The notes below the pieces were generated by a model. The model was not told the origin of the DNA, ran no database searches, and saw only the letters and a list, made by a program, of their open reading frames with translations. Below are positions 10,252-21,312 of a DNA stretch of 64,000 nt, piece after piece (the first letter of the stretch is position 1; each line of letters starts with the position of its first letter). Position numbers and translations under genes: made by a program. Source of the DNA: Gari tellinella (Eukaryota > Mollusca > Bivalvia > Cardiida > Psammobiidae); assembly GCA_922989275.2 (NCBI GenBank), contig OV277866.1:52629246-52693245 (forward strand), read 5' to 3'.

Positions 10252-10712
10252 GTACTGTAAATCCTTTCGATTACAACAACTGAATTGTTACAGTGGAGAA
10301 TCTGTTATTCTTTCCCAATAAACGCGTTTACGCTAAAACTATTATATGCAGTGCAAACAGTTTGAAGCCAGATCAGACGCCGGGTAACCCGGCGTCTGAT
10401 CAGGCTCCAAACTGTTTGCCACCAAGATAAACATGAATTATCAGAATTGTCCAAAAGTTGTACTTTTCAACGTTTTAGTGTTTTGCGTTTGCGTGCGTTT
10501 GCGTACGTTTGCGTTTAAACGGGAAAGAATAACAGATTATCCACTGTACAACAACTGAATTGTTATTAGTATTAGGTGTTTCCGACAGGTGACTGTTTAA
10601 ACCAAGGTGACAGTAAAACGGGAATATTTCTGTTTTAGTGTCGCCTTGTTTTAAGCTGTCATCTGTTTTTATACAAGGGATACACCTTCGTTAATAGAAA
10701 AGTTTTACTGTA
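10252..10712 (+). mobile_element. T3 MITE interrupted by a T1 element
   Basis: The left part (TACTGTAAATCCTTTCGATTAC) and the right part (hairpin remnant at 10583-10670, ending AGTTTTACTG-TA) are separated by a T1 copy at 10289-10548. The GACAGGTGACTG and GCTGTCATCTG arms identify T3. Confidence 0.65.
10289..10548 (-). mobile_element. T1 MITE (260 bp) inside T3
   Basis: Complete copy with an additional 10-bp GCGTGCGTTT-type unit in its subterminal arm. A 19-bp perfect direct repeat (10272-10290 and 10547-10565) brackets it, instead of the usual 2-bp TA duplication. Confidence 0.9.
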
Positions 10713-10729
10713 TTCCAATAAAATGACAG

Positions 10730-10795
10730 AGTGTAGACCCTGTTCAGAGGGGTCATTTAGGAGCCTTCTGATAAAGACCTACACTGTTTGCATAT
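10730..10795. mobile_element. P4-type hairpin, diverged
   Basis: CAGAGTGTAGACCCTG...CAGAGGGG pairs imperfectly with GCCTTCTGATAAAGACCTAC and ends CACTGTTTGC. Confidence 0.5.
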
Positions 10796-10928
10796 ATGCA
10801 AAGTGTTAGTTATTTATAAAGAAAAAAACGTATATAGTCGTTATTAAGCGTTAAAGCAACTGATTTTGAGGTATGTTATTTTGCATACGATAATTTTTAA
10901 ACAGAAGACAGTCCATCACGATAAGGGA

Positions 10929-11165
10929 TGCAGTGAAGAAGACGTAATTCTTTCCCATTTAAACGCAAACAAAACGCAAACGCATCTCATTAAACGTTGG
11001 AAAGCTCAACTTTTCGACAATTCTGACTATTCAACATATTAAGCTGAGTGGCAAAAAGTTTGGAGCCTAATCAGACGCCGGGTTAGCCGGTTTCTGATCT
11101 GGCTCCAATCGGTTTGCAATGGGAATAATAGTTTTAGCGGAGAGAATATCGTCTTCTCCACTTTA
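10929..11165 (+). mobile_element. T1 MITE, diverged
   Basis: CAGTGAAGAAGACG and CGTCTTCTCCACT ends. The core 11052-11118 carries AATCAGACGCCGGG but its right stem is partly lost. Belongs to a subgroup with AAGACG termini. Confidence 0.7.
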
Positions 11166-11552
11166 AGAAAGGTTTTACTGAACATACCTTTCTGTATAAG
11201 TGGCGAGAAAGGTGAAACTTTACAATAGCTGCTACTTAGCGTATTAGTAATAAAACTGCACGCAGGTCTGAAGGTCGATACCTTACGCACGTGATTTATA
11301 TAATATTTATACACCAAACTCATTCTGTGATTCAATGACTCGAAGTCTTATAAGCTCTTTGCACGCTGTTGGTGAATATAAAGATTACTGCGTCTTGTAT
11401 AGTTTATTGTATTTGTTCATATGTTGGCCGGGGCTGATCGGGATCAAAACTACCGGGGTATTTGCACTTCAGATTCTACTAATACCAAGCTCAGGTGATC
11501 GAGGACGGTACCAGTATTACCTAAGCGTGAGAGTTAAAAGAGGCAGAAAATA
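11166..11552. other. No recognisable feature
   Basis: A 93-codon frame on plus starts at 11335 and runs into the next T3 element. Its composition and lack of any motif give no reason to call it a gene. Confidence 0.35.
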
Positions 11553-11769
11553 TATAGAGTATAACCTCTCTATTACGACAACTAAATTGTGTCAAATATT
11601 AGTAGCTTACATGTAAGACAGGTGATTGCTTAAAGCAATGTGAAAGTGAAACAGAAAGTTCCTACAGGAGCTTTCTGTTTCATTTTCACATTGCTTTAAG
11701 CTGCCACCTGTCTTTTAATACAGACAATTAGCCTTCTTATAGTGGTCGTAATAGAGAGGTTCTACTGTA
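11553..11769 (+). mobile_element. T3 MITE with 96-bp palindrome
   Basis: Reference copy of T3. Ends ACCTCTCTATTACGACAACT and GTCGTAATAGAGAGGTTCTA-CTG-TA. The central palindrome 11617-11712 has GACAGGTGATTGC outer arms, then CTTAAAGCAATGTGAAAGTG, and the tip AAAGTTCC-TACA-GGAGCTTT. The TA flank suggests the Tc1/mariner group; the CCTCTCTAYAACGAC end is also shared with T2. Confidence 0.8.
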
Positions 11770-11798
11770 CATTATATACTGGTTATCGTATGTTAAGC

Positions 11799-11882
11799 TA
11801 CAGTTGAGAAGACATTTTTCTTTCCCAATAAACACGATTGTGCTGAAACAATAGTTTCCATCACAAACAACCTGTTTAGTTG
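11799..11882 (-). mobile_element. T1 left-end fragment
   Basis: TA-CAGTTGAGAAGAC, CCCAATAAACACGATTG, then truncated at CAAACAACCTG where the hairpin would begin. Confidence 0.6.
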
Positions 11883-11958
11883 TAGGTTAGTAGTACATGT
11901 ATTCACAATAGTTCCACTATGCTTAAAAGTCAATGAGGAAAATACATCAACAAATATG

Positions 11959-12207
11959 TACAGTGGAGAAAACGTTATTCTTTCCAAATAAACGCAAACG
12001 AACGCAAACGCAAATCACTTAAACGTAGAAAAGTACAATTTTTAGACAATTCTGACAAATTATGTTAATCTGAGTGACAAACAGTTTGGAGCCTGATCAG
12101 ACGCCGGGTTACCCGGCGTCTGATCTGGCTCTAAACTGTTTGTTGTGGAAATATTAGTTTTAGCGTAAACGCGTTTATTGGGAAAGAATAACGTTTTCTC
12201 CACTGTA
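11959..12207 (+). mobile_element. T1 MITE, full length
   Basis: TA-flanked copy of the GAAAACG/CGTTTTC terminal subgroup. The core at 12079-12142 is close to perfect. Confidence 0.9.
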
Positions 12208-12488
12208 TATGACTGACAGCAGACACTTCAGCAGACACTTGTGTTAATTGACAATCAGCCTATTTGCTAGAACATCGCTGAACATAGTATTGACTGTAGT
12301 TGATAAAAACACTAAAGTTATTATACCCGGTATACTAATTAGCCTATATTCCCCTCTAGTTCAGTCAGGAATGCCTTGTGCTTAGGTAATGCATTTCGGA
12401 AACGCAACTGGTTCAACTTCACGTACGCTCTTACAGTCTGTCTGTCCCAAATTATCTACGGTATCTATAGATAATAACTTATTATATT

Positions 12489-12605
12489 TCTCTTTCTCTC
12501 TCTTTGTTTCTGTTTTCTGTCTATTTATTTTTATGTCTCTGTCTTTCTTTGTCTCTCTCTATGTACCCCTCTCTCACTCCGTATCTCTGACTGTATCTCC
12601 GTCTG

Positions 12606-12638
<33 letters not shown>

Positions 12639-12740
12639 TTGTATATCTCTCTCTATCTCTCTATGTCTCTGTCTACCCATCTTTGTCTTACACAGTAGTC
12701 ACTCACAGTCACTCACACACACTATATATCTCTCTCACAC
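12489..12740 (+). repeat. TC-rich microsatellite tract
   Basis: Impure TCTCTG/TCTCTC run grading into CACTCACAG and CACACA. The Ser/Leu/Val-rich frame across it is an artefact. Confidence 0.85.
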
Positions 12741-12960
12741 AACATGCACTAACTCATCTGCCGTTGGTTACAAGAGTGTGATCTTATCCAAAACCTGGAA
12801 TAACCACTTAACAAATGTGGCTGAAGATTTGTAGTATCTGGTAGACCGTTGCACAAAAAACAACGGTAAAACATCTATTATCTTCTTCCATCTTTCTTCT
12901 ATTTATCTCTTGCAGCCTCCAGTTTGTTATTAATGTATACTACTATTTTTGTTCAATTGT

Positions 12961-13080
12961 TTAACCCTTTCACTCTCAATGACGCTTGAAAGCAAGTTTG
13001 CAAACGTTTTGGATACTGATCAGACGCCGCGTAACGCGCCGTCTGATCAGATTCCAAACTGTTTGACACTCGTATCGATA
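12961..13080 (+). mobile_element. P1 MITE, right arm missing
   Basis: TTAACCCTTTCACTC left end and a 65-bp core at 13001-13065, then GACACTCGTATCG. It is cut by a T1-like start (TA-CAGTGGAGAAAGCG) at 13079, and the P1 right arm is not seen beyond. Confidence 0.65.
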
Positions 13081-13350
13081 CAGTGGAGAAAGCGTTACAG
13101 TGTATTCTCCCATTTTCGCCAAAGTGGGATAGAGCTATTCACCATGTGGAATCACTCTATCCTCCATACCACGTGACGTCTTTTATTGTTTTCCCAGCTT
13201 TACCAAAGCGCTGCATGACGCGGGTTTCTAAACGACGTCATTTAGTATGACGTTACTATAAACAACGCCGTGTTTTGGCGGAAAAAAGTACACAGAAACT
13301 GCAACTATTTCATTATTTATATGCTGTTTTAATTATTTAAATGGGAAAAA
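13081..13350. other. T1-end fragment and unassigned sequence
   Basis: Starts with a T1-like terminus. A GTGGGATAGAG...CTCTATCC pair (about 13125-13160) forms a small hairpin; the rest is unassigned and leads into the large palindrome. Confidence 0.35.
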
Positions 13351-13502
13351 AATCCACCATTCGTTTTGTTGATGTAGGATAGAATTTTTCTCCCCCTCGG
13401 GTCAGAAAATTCACGAAGGGACTCGGCAAGCCTCGTCCCTGCATGAATTTTCTGACCCACGGGGGAGAAAATTTCTATCCTACATCAACACTCATGGTGG
13501 AT
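13351..13502. repeat. 152-bp imperfect palindrome
   Basis: AATCCACCAT at one edge pairs with ATGGTGGATT at the other. Inside, GTTGATGTAGGATAGAA, CTCCCCC, GGGTCAGAAAATTCA and AGGGACTCGGC have matching complements. It shares no motif with the CAAACAG or CTTAAAG hairpins and no TA or TTAA flank is evident. Confidence 0.8.
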
Positions 13503-13720
13503 TCTTATATTCTTTCCCGTGTAAACGCAAACTAAATGCAAATGCATTTCAATAACATAGAGGAAATGGCACCTTTTTGACAATTCTAACTATTTATTTT
13601 AATCTGAGTGGCAACTTGTTTTGAGTCTGATCAGGCTCCAAACTGTTTGCATAGGAAAAATTGTTTTAGACAAAACGCATTTATTCAGTATTGGGAAATA
13701 ATAACGTTTTCTCCTTCGTA
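13503..13720 (+). mobile_element. T1 MITE, left end lost, short hairpin
   Basis: Begins at TTCTTTCCCGTGTAAACGC directly after the palindrome. The core (13611-13650) reads GAGTCTGATCAGGCTCC, the two TGATCA copies of the stem collapsed into one. Confidence 0.7.
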
Positions 13721-13841
13721 TGTTTTAATGCATACTACATTGAATCTGACTTTAAACGACACTGCAAACAACAAAATTGAAACAGGCGACAATACGGAAC
13801 TGAAGGGGTAAAATCTCCCGCATAAATTGATCATGAAGTGT

Positions 13842-14068
13842 TAATGTAGAAAATACGTTATTCTTTCTCAATAAACGCGTTTACGCTACACGTATCACAT
13901 GTTTAAGCAGTATTACCAGGTAGCCCGGTGTCTCACCAGGCTCCAAAATGTTTGGCGTTCAGGTTTAAATGAAAATTCAAAATTATTAAACACTTTTCAT
14001 GTTCAGCGTTTTATTGCAATGTGTTTCGTGTGTGTTAAATAGCAAACAATGATGCATTCTCGACTGTA
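13842..14068 (-). mobile_element. T1 relic
   Basis: TA-GAAAATACGTTATTC start, AATAAACGCGTTTACGC arm, core remnant CCAGGTAGCCCGGTGTCTC, and an end near TTCTCGACTGTA. Confidence 0.6.
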
Positions 14069-14172
14069 CCATACGCATACCCGTTGTGTTCAATGGCATG
14101 CAGTACTCGAGTAGTCAGGTCCGTTTTAACTGTAATGCTTACATGTAGTTCTTTACAAGTTATTTTAAATTA

Positions 14173-14238
14173 CAAACAGCACAGAACCTTATCAGAGGAC
14201 TTTTGCAGGAACCCTCTGGTCAGAACTTCACTCTTTGC
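14173..14238. mobile_element. P4-type hairpin relic
   Basis: CAAACAGCACAGAACC, ATCAGAGGAC and CCTCTGGTCAGAACTTCACT outline the P4 stem; downstream TTTACAAATACACTG and CGTCGCCAGGGTT match a P4 right arm. Confidence 0.5.
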
Positions 14239-14477
14239 ATAGAATAAATGCACTCTTTACAAATACACTGTTTGTAAATGTTTAGTATGCTCGTCGCCAG
14301 GGTTGATAAAGGTAACTGCTTAATAAAAGACGAAAGCAATGCGGAATACTTCTTTTGAGTTGTCGTCCTTTCATACGACCCGTTTTAACCTCTTACTCCA
14401 TGGACACAAGTATCCAGATGTATTCAATGTATTTTACGGCTGAAAGCAATAAGATAGTAGAGGAGAGCTTTCCCTCG

Positions 14478-14504
14478 CCCCCCCCCCCCCCCCCCCCCTC
14501 CCCC
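14478..14504 (+). repeat. Poly-C run
   Basis: About 21 consecutive C, then T and five more C. Confidence 0.95.
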
Positions 14505-15039
14505 TCTATGAGCCATTGCTGTTTGATATACTTTCATCGTACTGTAAGCTGCCATCTCTATCCAACATCACATGTAAATATGTTCTCGTGAAGTTTATCT
14601 AAATTGATAAGTTGAGACGCCCTCATATTGTATATGTCTATCATTAGGGTGTTATTTATTCCTATATGTCACGGTGTTATATTTTCCTGTATGCCATAGT
14701 GCAATATATTCTCTTCCTCCTTCCTTGTTTCGAACAGTGTAATAAACTTCACGTTTACATGTGGGCCAAGTTTGTGCCTATACCGTTTGGCACCCGGCTC
14801 TGGTGTTGCCATGGTTAGTTACAACTCTCATGTCATTCCCAGCCCTCTCTCCCACTACACCAGCCCGTGACGAAATGTGGTGTAAGAACTATGTCAGGAA
14901 TGTGTACATCTCTCGTGCCAAGAGTATGTCTACTACAGTACAGCTTCAATATAGCCACCAAGCAATAAAACGACCAACTCAATACAAAGACCACTTGTGT
15001 TAACAGCCATTTAACCGATCTATCCATAGCTAGTTTCTA
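14505..15039. other. No recognisable feature
   Basis: Contains an 80-codon plus frame (14761-15003) and an overlapping minus frame; neither shows a motif, and I see no splice or start context supporting a gene. Confidence 0.35.
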
Positions 15040-15255
15040 ATTTTGAAGACAAGTGGCCACTGAAAGCAGATTGAAAACAACGCATAAAGCGCCTTACGGT
15101 GCATTCTGCTTTACTTTCAGTCGGATAAAAGCGGCAATCTTCTATTTAGAATAGAAAATATGTCCTATGCTACATATTCATGACTGCATATAATTATATC
15201 AGTCTTTAAGTGGGGAATACACTAAATTCGAAAAATGCGTTTCAATAGGTTAATG
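15040..15255 (-). mobile_element. P3 relic
   Basis: TTTTGAAGACAAGTGGCCAC, a hairpin remnant (GAAAGCAGATTG...GCATTCTGCTTTACTTTCAG) and TAGAATAGAAAATATG follow P3 order. Confidence 0.55.
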
Positions 15256-18200
15256 TAACGACCAACTGGGTGTAAGGACCACTCAAACGACCACACCAAT
15301 ACAACGACCACATCAATGCAACGACTACAAAACGACCACACCAATACAACATCTACATAGCTATGACGCCAATATGTAACGACCACAAAAAGACCACACC
15401 AAATACAACATTCATAAACCTATGACGCCAATACAACGCATACAAAACGACCACACCAATACAACATTCATAAACCTATGACGCCAATACAACGACTACA
15501 AAACGACCACACCAATACAACATTCACAAAGCTATGACGCCAATATGTAACGACCACAAAAAGACCACACCAAATACAACATTCATAAACCTATGACGCC
15601 AATACAACGCATACAAAACGACCACACCAATACAACATTAATAAACCTATGACGCCAATACAACGACTACAAAACGACCACACCAATACAACATTCACAA
15701 AGCTATGACGCCAATACAACGACTACAAAACGACCACACCAATACAACATTCATAAACCTATGACGCCAATACAACGACTACAAAACGACCACACCAATA
15801 AAACATTCATAAAGCTATGACGCCAATACAACGACTACAAAACGACCACACCAATACAACATTCATAAAGCTATGACGCCAATACAACGACTACAATACG
15901 ACCACACCAATACAACATTCACAAAGCTATGACGCCAATACAACGACTACAAAACGACCACACCAATACAACATTCACAAAGCTATGACGCCAATACAAC
16001 GACTACAAAACGACCACACCAATACAACATTCATAAACCTATGACGCCAATACAACGACTACAATACGACCACACCAATACAACAATCATAAAGCTATGA
16101 CGCTAATACAACGAAAACAAAACGACCACACCAATACAACATTCATAAACCTATGACGCCAATACAACGCATACAAAACGACCACACCAATACAACATTC
16201 ATAAACCTATGACGCCAATACAACGACTACAAAACGACCACACTAATACAACATTCACAAAGCTATGACGCCAATATGTAACGACCACAAAAAGACCACA
16301 CCAAATACAACATTCATAAACCTATGACACCAATACAACGCATACAAAACGACCACACCAATACAACATTAATAAACCTATGACGCCAATACAACGACTA
16401 CAAAACGACCACACCAATACAACATTCACAAAGCTATGACGCCAATACAACGACTACAAAACGACCACACCAATACAACATTCATAAACCTATGACGCCA
16501 ATACAACGACTACAAAACGACCACACCAATACAACAATCATAAAGCTATGACGCCAATACAACGACTACAAAACGACCACACCAATACAACATTCACAAA
16601 GCTATGACGCCAATACAACGACTACAAAACGACCACACCAATACAACATTCATAAACCTATGACGCCAATACAACGACTACAAAACGACCACACCAATAA
16701 AACATTCATAAAGCTATGACGCCAATACAACGACTACAAAACGACCACACCAATACAACATTCACAAAGCTATGACGCCAATACAACGCATACAAAACGA
16801 CCACACCAATACAACATTCATAAACCTATGACGCCAATACAACGACTACAAAACGACCACACCAATACAACATTCACAAAGCTATGACGCCAATATGTAA
16901 CGACCACAAAAAGACCACACCAAATACAACATTCATAAACCTATGACGCCAATACAACGCATACAAAACGACCACACCAATACAACATTAATAAACCTAT
17001 GACGCCAATACAACGACTACAAAACGACCACACCAATACAACATTCACAAAGCTATGACGCCAATACAACGACTACAAAACGACCACACCAATACAACAT
17101 TCATAAACCTATGACGCCAATACAACGACTACAAAACGACCACACCAATAAAACATTCATAAAGCTATGACGCCAATACAACGACTACAAAACGACCACA
17201 CCAATACAACATTCATAAAGCTATGACGCCAATACAACGACTACAAAACGACCACACCAATACAACATTCACAAAGCTATGACGCCAATACAACGACTAC
17301 AAAACGACCACACCAATACAACAATCATAAAGCTATGACGCCAATACAACGACTACAAAACGACCACACCAATACAACATTCACAAAGCTATGACGCCAA
17401 TACAACGACTACAAAACGACCACACCAATACAACATTCACAAAGCTATGACGCCAATACAACGACTACAATACGACCACACCAATACAACAATCATAAAG
17501 CTATGACGCTAATACATTGAAAACAAAACGACCACACCAATACAACATTCATAAACCTATGACGCCAATACAACGCATACAAAACGACCACACCAATACA
17601 ACATTCATAAACCTATGACGCCAATACAACGACTACAAAACGACCACACCAATACAACATTCACAAAGCTATGACGCCAATATGTAACGACCACAAAAAG
17701 ACCACACCAAATACAACATTCATAAACCTATGACGCCAATACAACGCATACAAAACGACCACACCAATACAACATTAATAAACCTATGACGCCAATACAA
17801 CGACTACAAAACGACCACACCAATACAACATTCACAAAGCTATGACGCCAATACAACGACTACAAAACGACCACACCAATACAACATTCATAAACCTATG
17901 ACGCCAATACAACGACTACAAAACGACCACACCAATAAAACATTCATAAAGCTATGACGCCAATACAACGACTACAAAACGACCACACCAATACAACATT
18001 CATAAAGCTATGACGCCAATACAACGACTACAATACGACCACACCAATACAACATTCACAAAGCTATGACACCAATACAACGACTACAAAACGACCACAC
18101 CAATACAACATTCACAAAGCTATGACGCCAATACAACGACTACAAAACGACCACACCAATACAACATTCACAAAGCTATGATGCCAATACAACGACTACA

Positions 18201-18700
18201 AAACGACCACACCAATACAACATTCATAAACCTATGACGCCAATACAACGACTACAATACGACCACACCAATACAACAATCATAAAGCTATGACGCCAAT
18301 ACAACGACTACAATACGACCACACCAATACAACAATCATAAAGCTATGACGCCAATACAACGACTACAAAACGACCACACCAATACAACATTCACAAAGC
18401 TATGATGCCAATACAACGACTACAAAACGACCACACCAATACAACATTCATAAAGCTATGACGCCAATACAACGACTACAATACGACCACACCAATACAA
18501 CATTCACAAATCTTTGACGCCAATACAACGACCAAATCATGACCACGTCCATGCAACGACAAAATGACAACACCAATGCAACGACTACTAAATGACCATA
18601 CAAGTATAACGACCATAAAACGACCACACCAAGACAATGACTACAAAACGATCACATTAAAACAACGACTTCAAAACGAACACACACAGACAAGTGGTAA
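15256..18700 (+). repeat. 56-bp minisatellite with higher-order blocks
   Basis: Roughly 56 units of 56 bp, regular from about 15361 to 18525. A unit reads CTATGACGCC, AATACAACGACTACAAAACG, ACCACACCAATACAACATTC, then ATAAAC or ACAAAG. A distinctive 59-bp unit (AATATGTAACGACCACAAAA) starts at 15361, 15532, 16263, 16882 and 17669, giving blocks of 171, 731, 619 and 787 bp (3, 13, 11 and 14 units). In the last four blocks the next unit has GCATAC and CATTAATAAAC. Degenerate AACGACCAC-type units flank both edges. No reading frame crosses the array. Confidence 0.95.
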
Positions 18701-18775
18701 CTTAAGCAAAATGAAACTATAGCAGACAGCTTCTGAAAGGAGGCTCTTTAAACTGTAGCAACATGTGTTCTCGAA
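18693..18775 (+). mobile_element. T3-type hairpin relic at array edge
   Basis: ACAAGTGGTAACTTAAGC, AAAATGAAACTATAGCAGAC, AGCTTCTGAAAGGAGGCTC follow the order ACAGGTGACTGCTTAAAGC, AAGGTGAAAGTAAAACAGA, AAGCTCC..GGAGC of T3. It directly adjoins the minisatellite. Confidence 0.5.
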
Positions 18776-19078
18776 GGGGTAGGTTGGATAGACGGAGAGT
18801 ATTAAATAGAGATCAGCCACGATTCCCATGTTATTATCTTCATATTTAATGAAACACGTCTTCAGTTTGTTAATAGACTAAGCTTTATATTGCTGATTTT
18901 GAGACATGCAGAGTGTTTTATACATGTACACATATGTACATGTACTCAACAAAAACGCTACCCCTTCTCAAGGTCTGTCTTTTTTAATGTTATATTATAC
19001 TGTTATCTACAATGTAAATTATTTCATAATTATAAGAGTGTCTACTATATATTGAGTTTAAAGCATGAGCCAGACCCT
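18776..19078. other. No recognisable feature
   Basis: AT-rich, with a TACATGTACACATATGTACATG motif run near 18922. Confidence 0.35.
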
Positions 19079-19322
19079 GGGATCCGTTTCATAAAACTTC
19101 GTACGAAAAATATTAGTGTAAGTCAGATTAAAAAAGTCTCAATTATTATTTATTTCTCTATCTAATACTGTCTTTTTACATCTCTTTTGAATTGTCTTGA
19201 AAAGACGATTCCAAAGAGATGCCATAAGACAGAATTAGATAGAGAAATCAGACATTCAATGTATTTTAAAGTTTTGACCAACGACATCATTTGTCGTACG
19301 AAGTTTTATGAAACGGGCCCCT
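19079..19322. mobile_element. Family H MITE
   Basis: About 27-bp terminal inverted repeats (GGGATCCGTTTCATAAAAC at left, complement of GGGGCCCGTTTCATAAAAC at right, both continuing TTCGTACG). The interior folds further: ATTTCTCTATCTAATACTG pairs with the AGACAGAATTAGATAGAG side. A second copy lies at 44476-44718. The target duplication is not clear. Confidence 0.75.
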
Positions 19323-19453
19323 AGTGAGACTTTGTGATTGCTAGGACATCTCGTCTGGGTCACAAGTGTTTGCTGATTCTCTCGTTTGGATACTATCTAT
19401 ATAATTATGTATAAAGGGTGGTGCAGATTGTTTTTAACTTCTTTACAAGTATA

Positions 19454-19683
19454 TTAACCCATCTGTGCCCACAATCCCATATATGGGACATAGGCAAACA
19501 GTGTAGACTCTGATCAGACGCCGCATTATGCAGCGTCTGATCAGAGTCTACACTGTTTGCTGATAGCAATTTCAATATAAAAACAAAACAAAAATGAAAG
19601 CTTCGACCAGGCACCCCTTACTTAAAAAATGGACTAATCCAATATATAAGCAAGGAAGAATCCACTGGGCATAAATGGGTTAA
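19454..19683 (-). mobile_element. P2 MITE, full length (230 bp)
   Basis: P2 reference: TTAACCCATCTGTGCCCA left and CACTGGGCATAAATGGGTTAA right. The hairpin 19495-19559 has CAAACAGTGTAGACTC arms, GATCAGACGCCGC stem and ATTATG tip. A second small palindrome, ATCCCATATATGGGA-like, sits outside the hairpin. TTAA flanks. Confidence 0.85.
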
Positions 19684-19704
19684 AAAAGATAAAGTGTCGG
19701 TATA

Positions 19705-20184
19705 TACAGTAAACGCATTTATGCTGAAACAATTTATACTGCAAACAGTTAAGAGCAAAATCATACGACGCCGGGTAACCCGGATGTTGATTACACTTCA
19801 AGCTGTTTGTTTCTCAGATAAGAATACATTTGCAGAAATTTAAAAACAATTGTGTTATTTTCTTCACATTAGTTGATTGCATTGCTTTTGCAGCTCGTTT
19901 GCGTTTACTGTGGAGAATCTGTTATTCTTTCCCGTTTAAACGCAAACGTACGCAAACGCAAAGCGCTAAAACGTAGAAAAGAACAACTTTTGGACAATTC
20001 TGATATTTCATGTTTATCTTGGTGGCAAACAGTTTGGAGCCTGATCAGACGCCGGGTTACCCGGCGTCTGATCTGGCTCCAAACTGTTTGTAAAAGAAAA
20101 AATAGTTTTAGCGTAAACGCGTTTATCGGGAAAGAATAACAGATTCTCCACTGTAAACGGGAACGAATAACGTCTTCTCTGCAA
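19705..20184 (-). mobile_element. Old T1 MITE split by a young T1
   Basis: Starts TA-CAGT then jumps to AAACGCATTTATGC (terminal deletion). The decayed core is at 19741-19809 and the right arm resumes after the inserted copy as AACGGGAACGAATAACG. Rejoining the flanks of the insert restores GTTTAAACGG, the normal T1 subterminal block. Confidence 0.8.
19916..20155 (+). mobile_element. T1 MITE nested in T1
   Basis: Near-consensus copy (one change, CTGTGGAGAA for CAGTGGAGAA). It has duplicated the TA in the middle of the GTTTAAAC block of the older T1. Confidence 0.9.
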
Positions 20185-20290
20185 GACGCCCTTGGTTGGG
20201 TCTTTAGATACCCAATTCTTTATGACTTGTACTGTTGATTGACTAAGGAATATATTCAGATGTGAAAGTACTCCAAAATCCACTGATGGC

Positions 20291-20496
20291 TTAAACTTTT
20301 GCCTGCTAATCGCGATTTCATTTATTTTTGCAATTAGACTGGATCCAGATCAGACGCCGCGTTATACGGCGTCTGATTTAGATCCAAACTGTTTTGACAC
20401 CCTTTATTTAGATTATCTATTAAACTAAATTTAACACATAATGTAGACGACAATGTCAAAGCAGACGAGATTATAGCATGGTAACTTAAGGGTTAA
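20291..20496 (+). mobile_element. P1 MITE, diverged
   Basis: TTAA at both ends. Core 20331-20395 has a GCCGCGTTATACGGCG tip. The right arm shows TGTAGACGACAATG and AAAGCAGACGAG. Confidence 0.7.
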
Positions 20497-20733
20497 GACA
20501 ATTGTTTGACTTATACCGAAACTAACGGCCGCTGGAGAATATCCAAGAATAGACTGAAGTAACATTATTAAATTATTCTATTGTGCCATTTACCCCACAC
20601 TCAAATCTCATTTCCTACCACCTTTATATCCTAATTTCCCTACTTCTCCCAGATCTACATTTACCTAAAATCATACATAATTAAATAGTCCAGACTGTCT
20701 TGCTTACATTTAAGAGTGTTTGCAATAGTGCCT
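20497..20733. other. No recognisable feature
   Basis: Plain AT-rich spacer between P1 and P3. Confidence 0.35.
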
Positions 20734-20970
20734 TTAACCCGTTACCACATAACCTGTTTCTATAGTTAAACATATAGGTGACCACTTAAAACAGGTTGAA
20801 AGTAAAGCAGAATGCGCATTAAGGCGCATTCTGCTTAAATTTCAGACTGCTTTAAGCTACCATCTACTAGGAAATAGAATATATTTCTTATGATGCGTGT
20901 TCATGAATATGTAAATTGGAACTATTTTCATCCTTGGATGAATAAATTAATTTATGGTGTAATGGGTAAA
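20734..20970 (-). mobile_element. P3 MITE
   Basis: TTAACCCGTTACC left end. Hairpin 20785-20855 with AATGCGCA-TTAA-GGCGCATT tip. The right arm TGAATAAATTAATTTATGG ends at GGGTAAAG, with the final TTAA mutated. Confidence 0.75.
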
Positions 20971-21083
20971 GTGAGAACTGTTAGTAAATCAAGTCAGTCA
21001 GAAGAACTGGTCTACTCTATAAAAGAGATCTATGTGCATTTTCTTTCACGAAATATCAGCAGAGCGTTAATGTAACTCGGATC

Positions 21084-21312
21084 TTAACGAATTTGCGCCC
21101 AGTGGATTCATCCATGTTTTATATTGGGTTAGTCCATTTTTTTGTCAAAGGGATACCTGGTCAAAAGTTTCATTTTCATTTTATTTCATATTGAAATTCC
21201 TATCGGCAAACAGTGTAGACTCTGATCAGACGCCGCATTATGCGGCGTCTGATCAGAGTCTACACTGTTTGCTTATGCCCCATATATGGGATCGTTGGCA
21301 CAAATGGGTTAA
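21084..21312 (+). mobile_element. P2 MITE, full length (229 bp)
   Basis: TTAA on both sides. Perfect 65-bp hairpin at 21207-21271 (CAAACAGTGTAGACTCTGAT arm), followed by CCCCATATATGGGATCG and GGCACAAATGGGTTAA. Confidence 0.9.

Noticed and set aside
15256..18700. CRISPR array
   Set aside because: Units are contiguous 56-bp repeats without unique spacers, in a eukaryotic setting, with no cas-like genes.
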